DNA of 15,424 bases from Actinomyces sp. (GCA_018375675.1 JAHACW010000056.1:1-15424), one strand, 5' to 3'. Shown: positions 1 to 5,519, counted from the stretch's first letter. The notes: generated from the letters alone by a model not told the origin. Made by a program: numbers and translations.

Positions 1-155
1 CGGCCGCCCGCGAGGCTAGGGCCTCACTTCGTTCGGCGCCGCGCCTCGAAGCCCGCCCGTGCCCTCCGGTCCCTCCGGCGCCCTCCACACCAGTGGGGCT
101 AGGTCGCTGTAAATTGCCCGGCCAGGCCCCGCCACCGCCCACGGGCACCGCAGCC
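1..155 (+). repeat. Modular GC-rich intergenic repeat, copy A
   Basis: Three conserved blocks can be recognised by comparison with an inverted copy at 2120-2302. Block 1 (1-14, CGGCCGCCCGCGAG) matches 2289-2302. Block 2 (45-109) matches 2187-2251 at 61 of 65 positions by eye. Block 3 (117-155) matches 2120-2158 at 36 of 39. The stretches between the blocks (15-44 and 110-116) are unrelated to those in the other copy and differ in length. The unit probably begins upstream of the window. No coding potential is supported; a small open frame running through it only reflects GC-rich sequence. The layout recalls modular intergenic repeats such as BOX elements, but the sequence is not one I recognise. 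Confidence 0.8.
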
Positions 156-223
156 GGGTTCTCCGGACCCCCAATGTGGTCTGGTCTGTCGTGCTGGAAT
201 TTTGGGGCGCTCCTCTGTGTGCT

Positions 224-407
224 GTTACAAACGTCGTCAATCGGAGGTGTTTTTCGTGTGGATTTCTGATCCGTTGTTACAAACGTCGTCAATCCGAGGG
301 CTTTTTCGCTGAAAATCAAGGTTTTTGGACGCAGATTGACGACGTTTGTAACATGAGCACTCGCAAGGGGGGGGTTCAAACTGCTCCGGTTTGACGACGT
401 TTGTAAC
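224..407. repeat. Hairpin module M1: two direct then two inverted copies of a 19-bp repeat
   Basis: GTTACAAACGTCGTCAATC occurs at 224-242 and 276-294. Its exact reverse complement is at 334-352, and a copy lacking the outermost base match is at 390-407. Copies start 52, 58 and about 56 bp apart. Each copy is followed, reading inward, by a loosely conserved extension (about CGGAGG then a T-rich run). The innermost pair can form a 19-bp stem around a 39-nt loop and the outer pair can pair around it. The loop holds an AT-rich core at 309-333 that resembles one at 4695-4720. Base composition is clearly less GC-rich than the neighbouring genes. No protein is supported here. Confidence 0.85.
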
Positions 408-409
408 GT

Positions 410-465
410 CGGCCGCCCGCTGGTTGCTCGGTCAGGCCCCGCCGCCGCCCACGGGCGCCGCAGCC
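410..465 (+). repeat. Modular GC-rich repeat, copy C (block 2 missing)
   Basis: Block 1 is present in shortened form (410-420, CGGCCGCCCGC). It is joined through ten unrelated bases (421-430) directly to block 3 (431-465), which matches copy A at 32 of 35 positions. The 65-bp block 2 of copies A and B is absent, so blocks appear to be gained or lost as units. It lies between hairpin modules M1 and M2. Confidence 0.7.
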
Positions 466-495
466 AGGCCCTGTCGGCCAGGTGGGCCGGTTGTC

Positions 496-658
496 TGAAA
501 CCCCCATCGCCTTTGCGGGCGCCGACCGAGCCTCAACTGAAACCGCCATCGCCTTTGCGGGCGAGAAATAGGCGTTTTGGGTGCGTTTTTCGGTTGCAGA
601 GGTGATGGTGGTTTCACGTTGGTCTGCATCAGCGGTCGCTGTGGTGATGGCGGTTTCA
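496..658. repeat. Hairpin module M2: two direct then two inverted copies of a 16-26-bp repeat
   Basis: Two direct copies start at 496 and 538 (TGAAACCSCCATCGCC followed by TTTGCGGGCG, one mismatch over 26 bp). Two inverted copies of the outer 16 bp follow at 601-616 and 643-658 (GGTGATGGYGGTTTCA). Copy spacing is exactly 42 bp in both arms, with 63 bp between the starts of the two inner copies. The central part contains GAAATAGGCGTTTTGG (565-580) and a T-run. The architecture equals that of the modules at 224-407 and 692-840, but the repeat itself is a different sequence. No gene is supported. Confidence 0.82.
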
Positions 659-691
659 ACGTCGTCACGTCACAGCTGCCTGTGCGCGAAT

Positions 692-840
692 AAGTTCGCC
701 CTGCTCGACCTGATGTGCGTGCGAGCGTGAAAAAGTTTGCCCTGCTCGCTCACAACACCCCAAATTCTGCGTTTTTGCGCTTGCTGGGCGAACTTTTTCG
801 TGGTGCAGCACGGAAGGGAGGGGTCGTGCTGGGCGAGTTC
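692..840. repeat. Hairpin module M3: two direct then two inverted copies of a 13-16-bp repeat
   Basis: AAGTTYGCCCTGCTCG occurs at 692-707 and 733-748. Inverted copies follow at 783-795 (GCTGGGCGAACTT) and 828-840 (GCTGGGCGAGTTC). Similarity extends outward by about 10 bp (a GTGCG..GAA-like stretch). Starts are 41, 50 and 45 bp apart. The loop between the inner pair contains AAATTCTGCGTTTTTG (763-778), resembling the cores of the other modules. The third repeat sequence is unrelated to the first two. The module ends about 100 bp from the tRNA-Arg terminator. Short open frames crossing it are not credible genes. Confidence 0.78.
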
Positions 841-938
841 TGTCGCACCACCAGTCAGGTACGCCCGCTGCTGGGCGGCCGTCATCTCAGATCGAACAGG
901 GAACCGACTCACTGAGACCACCACGAGCGGATGGGCAT

Positions 939-965
939 GAAAAAAGCACTCCCGAAGGAGTGCTT
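939..965 (-). terminator. Rho-independent terminator of tRNA-Arg
   Basis: On the minus strand a perfect 9-bp stem (957-965 with 944-952) closes a UUCG tetraloop and is followed by a run of U (the A-run at 940-945 on the plus strand). Position and orientation fit the end of the tRNA-Arg transcript. It also insulates the repeat region further downstream. Confidence 0.9.
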
Positions 966-980
966 GGTAGAAATGCAGAA

Positions 981-1009
981 CCCCCACCGGTGGATCGCAC
1001 CGAGGGGGG
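981..1009 (-). other. Extra hairpin between tRNA-Arg and its terminator
   Basis: The arms 981-992 (CCCCCACCGGTG) and 998-1009 (CACCGAGGGGGG) pair over 12 positions with a single mismatch and one wobble, around a 5-nt loop. It lies in the 3' trailer of the tRNA-Arg precursor. It could protect the trailer or be a second termination or pausing element; no U-run follows it. Confidence 0.55.
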
Positions 1010-1015
1010 CCGCTG

Positions 1016-1088
1016 CGCGCCCGGAGGGACTCGAACCCCCAACCTTCTGAACCGTAATCAGATGCTCTATCCATTGAGCTACGGGCGC
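1016..1088 (-). tRNA. tRNA-Arg (anticodon ACG)
   Basis: Read on the minus strand, a full cloverleaf is visible: 7-bp acceptor stem GCGCCCG/CGGGCGC, D-arm GCTC..GAGC, a 5-bp anticodon stem TCTGA/TCAGA around the loop TTACGGT, and a T-arm with GGTTCGAGTCC. The loop gives anticodon ACG, read as ICG in bacteria, for CGU/CGC/CGA arginine codons. The discriminator base is G. CCA is not encoded, so it must be added after transcription. A terminator lies about 50 nt downstream. Confidence 0.97.
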
Positions 1089-1108
1089 TTGCCGTTTGGC
1101 TGGGTATA

Positions 1109-1136
1109 AGCTTACACGCTCTTCGCCGGGATGCAA
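1109..1136 (-). promoter_or_regulatory. Candidate promoter of tRNA-Arg
   Basis: On the minus strand TTGCAT (1131-1136) and TAAGCT (1109-1114) are separated by 16 bp, about 20 bp upstream of the mature tRNA 5' end. Spacing and position fit a vegetative sigma promoter; the match to consensus is only moderate. Confidence 0.45.
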
Positions 1137-1177
1137 AATCAAGCGCTATGGCCTGAACCACATCGAAGAAATGCATC

Positions 1178-1201
1178 CTGCAGTCGATCAAGATCGAGCA
1201 G
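1178..1201. repeat. 24-bp near-perfect palindrome in the tRNA-Arg/ybaK gap
   Basis: TCGATC and GATCGA (1184-1189, 1192-1197) flank AA, and CTGC/GCAG (1178-1181, 1198-1201) extend the symmetry outward. It sits in the 376-bp gap 1089-1464, which otherwise shows only the tRNA promoter at one end and a possible -10 element at the other. It could be an operator or chance; nothing else links it to a regulator. Confidence 0.4.
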
Positions 1202-1452
1202 CACATACAAAGATCCTCCGCGCACCCGGCAGCGCACCCTTATCCTTGCTGCATTCCTGCCCTGGGGAGGTTCGGATGATACCGTCACGCGGAGGACCGG
1301 CCCCCAGCATACACGTTTTCGCCCCGCGCGCGCAGCTGCGAATACCGCAACTCGCCAGCCTCACACAAACACCCCACGCGCAACGCACACACCACGATCG
1401 TTACACACGCTTAAGGACTGACCAGGCACCACCACCCCACGGCGAGCAGACC

Positions 1453-1464
1453 TACCCTGAGACC
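1453..1464 (+). promoter_or_regulatory. Candidate -10 element for a leaderless ybaK transcript
   Basis: TACCCT (1453-1458) matches the actinobacterial TANNNT -10 pattern and ends 6 bp before the ATG at 1465. This places the expected transcription start at or next to the start codon. No purine-rich ribosome-binding site precedes the ATG, which is consistent with leaderless translation. No good -35 is visible. Confidence 0.4.
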
Positions 1465-2028
1465 ATGAGCGACATCATCATTCCCGGCATCGGCTCACTG
1501 GAGCCGGCACCCGCACTGGACCACCTCGACTTGCTCGCCCCACCCGTCGCCGCCTCACTGACCGCGCTGGCCGAGCGCGGGGTGGCCACTGCCTCGTCGG
1601 CACTGATTGTCGCGATCGACCCGGAGCTCGCGGACACGGAGGTCATGACGCGCGAGTTCGGCATGGACCTGGCACTGTCATCGAACTGCATTCTCGTGGC
1701 CGGCAAGCGCGCAGGCGAAGAGCGGATCGCGGCGTGCGTCGTGCGCGCGACGACGAACGCAGACGTCAACCACGTCGTGAAGAAGCGCCTCGACGTGCGC
1801 AAGGCGAGTTTCTGGCCGCAGGAACGCGCGGTCGAGGCGTCAGGCATGGAGTACGGCGGCATCACACCGGTGGGCGTACCCGGCTCATGGCGGCTCCTTA
1901 TCGACTCGGCGTGCTCGGTCGGATGGAGCTGCATCGGCTCGGGCCTGCGCCGATCGAAGCTCTTTGTGACGGGCGAGGTCCTGGCTGCACTCCCGGGCGC
2001 AGAGATCGTCGAAGGCCTCGGAGTCTAA
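1465..2028 (+). CDS. ybaK: YbaK/EbsC-family aminoacyl-tRNA deacylase homologue
   Basis: The 187-residue protein matches the YbaK/EbsC fold, whose characterised members hydrolyse mischarged tRNAs (for example Cys-tRNAPro) in the cytoplasm. Visible signatures are the ILVAGKR strand (76-82), the ADVNHVVKKRL segment (99-109), RKASF (112-116) and the family hallmark GMEYGGITPVG (127-137). A GSGLRRSKLFV segment near the C terminus is also typical. The base-specific deacylase activity of Escherichia coli YbaK depends on a lysine just before the first core strand. At that place this protein has Ser-Asn-Cys (73-75), so its substrate, or whether it is catalytic at all, is open. The ATG at 1465 is chosen because the family similarity starts soon after it; the open frame upstream to 1096 runs through the tRNA promoter region and is not credible. 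The flanking genes are tRNA-Arg and tRNA-Ser, both on the other strand; it appears monocistronic. Confidence 0.88.
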   Translation: MSDIIIPGIGSLEPAPALDHLDLLAPPVAASLTALAERGVATASSALIVAIDPELADTEVMTREFGMDLALSSNCILVAGKRAGEERIAACVVRATTNADVNHVVKKRLDVRKASFWPQERAVEASGMEYGGITPVGVPGSWRLLIDSACSVGWSCIGSGLRRSKLFVTGEVLAALPGAEIVEGLGV

Positions 2029-2119
2029 GGGGGACGAGGCCTGGGCTCAGCAGCACGGGACCGCCCGATTGCCGGCCACCACAGAACCCCGAGGCTTGGC
2101 GGCGAGGGCTGCATGGCCT

Positions 2120-2302
2120 GGCCGCGGTGCCGGTGGGCGGCGGCGGGGCCTGGCCGGGCTTCGAGACGACGCGCCGAGCCACACATCAGCGACCAGGCGC
2201 CACTGGTGTGGAGGGCGCCGGAGGGTCCGGAGGGCACGGGCGGGCTTCGAGATCGACACTTCCGAGCCGCAGGCTCGCGTGTGGCGATCTCGCGGGCGGC
2301 CG
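2120..2302 (-). repeat. Modular GC-rich intergenic repeat, copy B (inverted)
   Basis: This is the inverted copy of 1-155. Block 3 lies at 2120-2158, block 2 at 2187-2251 (61 of 65 bases as in copy A) and block 1 at 2289-2302 (identical). The spacer between blocks 2 and 3 is 28 bp here against 7 bp in copy A. The spacer between blocks 1 and 2 forms a hairpin unrelated to the corresponding stretch of copy A. It fills much of the gap 2029-2395 between ybaK and tRNA-Ser. Open frames through it encode similar peptides in copies A and B only because the DNA is repeated. Confidence 0.8.
2248..2292. repeat. Long hairpin occupying the variable slot of repeat copy B
   Basis: CGAGATCG (2248-2255) pairs with CGATCTCG (2285-2292). 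ACAC (2256-2259) pairs with GTGT (2279-2282), and CGAGCC (2263-2268) with GGCTCG (2272-2277) around a GCA loop. It replaces a different sequence in copy A while the flanking blocks are unchanged. Confidence 0.65.
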
Positions 2303-2359
2303 GGCCCGACGGCGCCCGGAACACCAGCGGAGCCCACAACACGCGGCGCCACAGGCAAC

Positions 2360-2391
2360 AAAAACCCCGGAACCTGAAGCGGTCCCGGGGT
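2360..2391 (-). terminator. Rho-independent terminator of tRNA-Ser
   Basis: On the minus strand ACCCCGG (2385-2391) pairs with CCGGGGT (2364-2370). The stem continues through a G-U wobble into ACC/GGT (2381-2383 with 2372-2374) and is followed by a U-run (A-run at 2360-2364 on the plus strand). It starts a few bases after the encoded CCA of the tRNA. Confidence 0.85.
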
Positions 2392-2395
2392 CCGG

Positions 2396-2483
2396 TGGCG
2401 GAGGATGGGGGATTCGAACCCCCGAGGGCTTGCACCCAACACGCTTTCCAAGCGTGCGCCATAGGCCACTAGGCGAATCCTCC
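2396..2483 (-). tRNA. tRNA-Ser (anticodon GGA)
   Basis: On the minus strand the acceptor stem GGAGGAT/ATCCTCC, a class II long variable arm (after GCGTG, TTGGGTGCAAGCCCTC) and a T-arm with GGTTCGAATCC are visible. The anticodon stem CACGC/GCGTG holds the loop TTGGAAA, so the anticodon is GGA and reads UCC/UCU serine codons. Discriminator G is followed by an encoded CCA (2396-2398), unlike the tRNA-Arg in this window. A terminator follows at once. Confidence 0.97.
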
Positions 2484-2502
2484 GTGCACATCGTGCCGAA
2501 CA

Positions 2503-2533
2503 ATCATAAGCGACAAAAGGCCCTCAGCGCCAA
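2503..2533 (-). promoter_or_regulatory. Candidate promoter of tRNA-Ser
   Basis: On the minus strand TATGAT (2503-2508) is a near-consensus -10 about 20 bp upstream of the tRNA 5' end. TTGGCG (2528-2533) is a possible -35 at a rather long 19-bp spacing. The -10 is the convincing part. Confidence 0.45.
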
Positions 2534-2573
2534 TCCTGGCCAATGGAGCAGGTCACAGCACGGCACGACACCC

Positions 2574-3020
2574 TTAGAAGAGTCCAGAGAGGCCAATCAG
2601 ATAGAAGATCACGGCGCCGAGGATCAGGATGCCGTCGAAGACGAGGGCTGCGATGGCTTCGCGCGCACCGACGCGGCCGGGCAGGTTTTGCGCCTGCACG
2701 AGGGCGATAATCGCGAGGACGACCGAGACGATCACCGGAATGCCGAAAAGTCCGAAGACGCTGATCCACAGGGCAACCTTCGCGAGGGGATTCCCAATCG
2801 GCTTGGGCGAGTTGTAGCCGCCGTCGGCGAAGATCGCGGCAACGTCCACGTACTGCGTCCCGGGGAACGTGGGGCCCGAGAGGTCGGCACTGGGGACGCG
2901 AAGGCGGCCCGGCGCGTATCCAAAGCGGTCGCCCGGCGCATCCATCGACGAGGTCGCATCCGGGGTCGCCCAGGGCACGCTCGAGACGGCGGGGGCGATG
3001 TTCGAGGACGGCTGACTCAT
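2574..3020 (-). CDS. Small DUF4190-like membrane protein of unknown function
   Basis: The 148-residue protein has a long polar N-terminal half rich in Pro, Ser and Asp with no recognisable domain. Two C-terminal hydrophobic segments follow, about VALWISVFGLFGIPVIVSVV and IAALVFDGILILGAVIFYLI, separated by a short polar loop with a Gly-Arg motif. This resembles DUF4190-type proteins of actinobacteria (two transmembrane helices, soluble N-terminal tail), which have no assigned function; the family assignment is tentative. The ATG at 3020 is preferred, with GGAG three bases upstream. A GTG at 3029 in the same frame is an alternative that would add three residues. The gene diverges from the uracil permease and reads toward tRNA-Ser. 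No separate terminator is seen before the tRNA promoter. Confidence 0.7.
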   Translation of the reverse strand: MSQPSSNIAPAVSSVPWATPDATSSMDAPGDRFGYAPGRLRVPSADLSGPTFPGTQYVDVAAIFADGGYNSPKPIGNPLAKVALWISVFGLFGIPVIVSVVLAIIALVQAQNLPGRVGAREAIAALVFDGILILGAVIFYLIGLSGLF

Positions 3021-3179
3021 GTGCTCCACTATTCCATAACGGGAGGGGCATGCACCACACTTTGCCCACTGAAGGGGTTTAGGCGTGGCGAAACCTGCGG
3101 GGACGGGGGCGGACGCGCTACCCTGTTATTCCGACCGGTACGGCCATCCTGCCCATCAACTGATCGGATTTTTACGCTC

Positions 3180-4553
3180 ATGAGCGAAACGAAGACCTCG
3201 CTGTTCCGTTGGAAGCTTCACGGCGACGGCGCGTCCATTAACCCCGGCAACATCGTCCTTCCCGGTGAGCGACTTTCGTGGCCGCGCACTATCGGCATTG
3301 GCGCCCAGCACGTGGTCGCAATGTGCGGCGCGACCTTCCTGGTTCCGATGGCGACAGGTTTCCCCCCGTCAACAACGCTTTTTTTCACTGCGATCGGCAC
3401 CCTGCTGTTCTTCCTGATTACGGCGGGCCGTCTGCCCTCGTACCTGGGGTCCTCGTTCGCGTTGATCGCGCCGATCCAGGCGGTCACCGCCTCCATGGGA
3501 GCTCCCTACGCGCTCGGCGGCATCATCGCGACGGGCGCGACGCTCGCGCTCGTCGGCCTGATCGTCCACTTCGCGGGCGTGCGCTGGATTGACGCGGTCA
3601 TGCCGCCCGTGGTGACGGGCGCGATCGTGGCACTCATCGGCCTCAACCTGGCGCCCGCAGCGTGGAACTGGGTCCAGAAAGGCCCAATCACGGCCGTCGT
3701 GACGATCGTGTCGATCTGCCTCGTGACCGTCCTCTTCAAGGGCATCCTCGGCCGCCTCTCCATCCTGATTGGCGTGCTGATCGGCTACGCTGCCGCGATC
3801 TACCAGGGCGAGGTCAACTTCTCTGGCGTCAGCGAGGCCGCTTGGTTCGGTTTCCCCGAGTTCCACACCCCCGCCTTCTCGATCTCGACCCTCGGCCTGT
3901 TCCTTCCGGTCGTGTTCGTTCTGGTCGCCGAGAACGTCGGCCACGTGAAGTCCGTGTCCGCAATGACGGGCGAGAACCTCGACGACGTCACTGGCCGCGC
4001 GCTCATGGCGGACGGCCTCTCCACGATGATCGCCGGCAGCGGCGGCGGCTCGGGTACGACCACCTACGCCGAGAACATCGGCGTCATGGCGGCGACCCGC
4101 GTGTACTCGACGGCGGCGTACATCATCGCGGCGTGCGTCGCGCTCGCCCTGTCGATGGTCCCGAAGTTCGGCGCCCTCATCGAGGCGATCCCCCTTGCCG
4201 TCCTCGGCGGCGCGGGCACGGTCCTGTACGGCATGATCGGCATGCTGGGCGTTCGCATCTGGGTGCAGAACCGCGTGGACTTCTCCAACCCGGTGAACCT
4301 GAACACCGCCGCGGTCGCCCTGATCGTCGCGATCGCGAACTTCACGTGGAGCGTCGGCAACATGACCTTCGGCGGCATCGCACTGGGCACGGCCGCCGCT
4401 CTGCTGATCTACCACGGCATGCGCCTGACCTCGAAGCTGCGCGGCACGAACCTGGAGGCGGCGACACCCGCGTCCGCGCCGTCGGGTTCGGAGCTGGAGG
4501 GCGAGGCGTACTCGAAGCGCCACCGCTCCTCCGCGCCGCAGGCTGACGCCTGA
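3180..4553 (+). CDS. uraA: NCS2-family uracil permease (UraA/PyrP-like)
   Basis: A 457-residue inner-membrane transporter of the nucleobase-ascorbate (NCS2) family, expected to import uracil with protons; the length is normal. The N-terminal half carries the conserved QHVVAMCGATFLVP stretch (residues 43-56). The core shows VAENVGHVKSVSAMTG (from about 249) and GTTTYAENIGVMAATRVYS (from about 292). Glu251 and Glu298 lie where UraA has its two substrate-binding glutamates (Glu241, Glu290), and the TTYAENIGV motif is typical of uracil rather than xanthine/urate members. The ATG at 3180 is used because similarity starts directly after it; the upstream open frame crosses unrelated sequence. The ribosome-binding site is weak (GGAT). 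TACCCT at 3119-3124 is a possible -10. A strong hairpin terminator follows at 4569. It stands alone, without pyrimidine genes nearby. Confidence 0.93.
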   Translation: MSETKTSLFRWKLHGDGASINPGNIVLPGERLSWPRTIGIGAQHVVAMCGATFLVPMATGFPPSTTLFFTAIGTLLFFLITAGRLPSYLGSSFALIAPIQAVTASMGAPYALGGIIATGATLALVGLIVHFAGVRWIDAVMPPVVTGAIVALIGLNLAPAAWNWVQKGPITAVVTIVSICLVTVLFKGILGRLSILIGVLIGYAAAIYQGEVNFSGVSEAAWFGFPEFHTPAFSISTLGLFLPVVFVLVAENVGHVKSVSAMTGENLDDVTGRALMADGLSTMIAGSGGGSGTTTYAENIGVMAATRVYSTAAYIIAACVALALSMVPKFGALIEAIPLAVLGGAGTVLYGMIGMLGVRIWVQNRVDFSNPVNLNTAAVALIVAIANFTWSVGNMTFGGIALGTAAALLIYHGMRLTSKLRGTNLEAATPASAPSGSELEGEAYSKRHRSSAPQADA

Positions 4554-4568
4554 TCTCAGGTATTCACG

Positions 4569-4634
4569 AACGAGGCCGGGGCTCGGTCACTCGCTCACCG
4601 CACGGTGAGGGGTGGGTCGGGCCCCGGCCTCGTT
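4569..4634 (+). terminator. Terminator between convergent permease and ion-channel genes
   Basis: AACGAGGCCGGGGC (4569-4582) pairs perfectly with GCCCCGGCCTCGTT (4621-4634). The loop holds a second hairpin, CTCACCG/CGGTGAG (4594-4600, 4603-4609). The stem starts 16 bp after the permease stop. The stem sequence reappears in the terminator at 9297-9344. There is only a short U-run, so it may act in both directions. Confidence 0.82.
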
Positions 4635-4648
4635 TGTCCCCACAATTC

Positions 4649-4752
4649 CGCACGTAATTCCCCCAACGCCTGACACATCACGTCAGCGCGATGCCTGAAA
4701 TTCCAACGTTTTTGGACACACCCACAAAATGACCGGGTGAGAATTACGTGCG
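4649..4752. repeat. Element E4: 12-bp inverted repeat pair with an M1-like core
   Basis: CGCACGTAATTC (4649-4660) and its exact reverse complement (4741-4752) are 80 bp apart. Inside, CTGAC/GTCAG (4670-4674, 4682-4686) forms a small dyad. The segment 4695-4720 matches the core of module M1 (309-333) at 22 of 26 aligned positions, sharing CTGAAA and GTTTTTGGAC. It lies between the 3' ends of two convergent genes and codes for nothing recognisable. Confidence 0.7.
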
Positions 4753-4811
4753 AGTTTTCAGAGGAGGGCGCAGGCAGCACGGATGCACGCGGCCACAAAA
4801 GTCCCTGCGCA

Positions 4812-5519
4812 TCAGTCGCCCACCCCACCGCCGCGCAGCTCGTCGAGCATGCCTGCCGTGATGATGCCCGAGGGCAGGGCGACGACGGCGACGCCCATGA
4901 GCGAGGAGATCATGGCGATGGTGCGCCCCACGTCGGAGGAGGGGTAGAGGTCGCCGTAGCCGACGGTCGTCAGGGAGACAACCGCCCAGTACACGGCATC
5001 GAAGAAGGTGTTGAAGGTTTCCGGCTCGACGTTGAAGATGACGAGGGCGCTGACGAGGATATAGCCGATGGCCAGGCAAAGAACAGCGAGCAGCGCCTCC
5101 CTCTGCTTCTCGAACACGGCGGCGATGGCGGACGCGCTCTTCGAGTAGCGGATGAGCTTGAAGGCCCGCAGCGCGCGAAACAGGCGGAGAACTCGCAGCG
5201 TGCGCAGCGCGTCGTTGAAGGCATTGAAGACAGGCAGGATCGACAGTAAGTCGATAATGGCCATGGGGGTGAAGGGATAGATCAGGAACGACAGGGCGCC
5301 CTTGTCGATCTTCAGGTCCGCCGTCGCCCACCGGGCCAGGTAGTCGACGATGAATACGAGGACGCACACGTATTCAATCGACTCAAGGACGGGGCTGGAC
5401 CCCTTGAAGCACAGGGGAAGGAGGCTGGCAACGATAAGCGCGGTCATGACGCGCCCGTACCACATTGCTGCTCTCCCATCACCATTGAGCAGGGAGTAGA
5501 GACGTTCCCGCATCCGCAT
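4812..5519 (-). CDS. Voltage-gated-type potassium channel, six transmembrane segments
   Basis: The 235-residue protein has the S1-S6 layout of an ion_trans channel subunit. S1 is at about 20-38, S2 at 48-63 and S3 at 82-98. S4 has basic residues every third position (R106, R109, R112, R115, R118, K121, R124), and S5 is at about 142-162. The pore helix FFDAVYWAVVSL leads into the selectivity filter TTVGYGD (184-190), followed by S6. The filter means potassium selectivity, and the S4 pattern suggests voltage sensing. It would assemble as a tetramer in the cytoplasmic membrane. No RCK/TrkA-N ligand-binding domain follows; the protein ends about 20 residues after S6. The ATG at 5519 is chosen because GAGG lies 7 bp upstream; ATGs at 5522 and 5513 are alternatives, and an upstream in-frame start at 5570 lacks such a site. 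It is monocistronic, converging on the permease and diverging from the marR-type gene. Confidence 0.9.
   Translation of the reverse strand: MRMRERLYSLLNGDGRAAMWYGRVMTALIVASLLPLCFKGSSPVLESIEYVCVLVFIVDYLARWATADLKIDKGALSFLIYPFTPMAIIDLLSILPVFNAFNDALRTLRVLRLFRALRAFKLIRYSKSASAIAAVFEKQREALLAVLCLAIGYILVSALVIFNVEPETFNTFFDAVYWAVVSLTTVGYGDLYPSSDVGRTIAMISSLMGVAVVALPSGIITAGMLDELRGGGVGD

Noticed and set aside
224..407. Reading module M1 as a CRISPR array
   Set aside because: There are only four 19-bp copies, two of them inverted, with uneven spacers and no cas genes. The inversion excludes a normal array.
16..940. Several 65-180-residue open frames in the repeat region, including one spanning the tRNA-Arg
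   Set aside because: They cross repeat blocks, hairpin stems and a tRNA gene, have no ribosome-binding sites, and their similarity to each other follows from the repeated DNA.
692..1090. An attachment site formed by the tRNA-Arg 3' end
   Set aside because: No second copy of the tRNA 3' segment and no integrase gene are present in the window.
1096..1464. N-terminal extension of the ybaK gene back to 1096
   Set aside because: The added residues have no family similarity and would begin inside the tRNA-Arg promoter. The ATG at 1465 fits the family.
3369..4523. 384-residue minus-strand open frame opposite the permease
   Set aside because: It is Arg/Asp/His-rich low-complexity translation with no membrane segments or motifs, and overlaps a well-supported permease.
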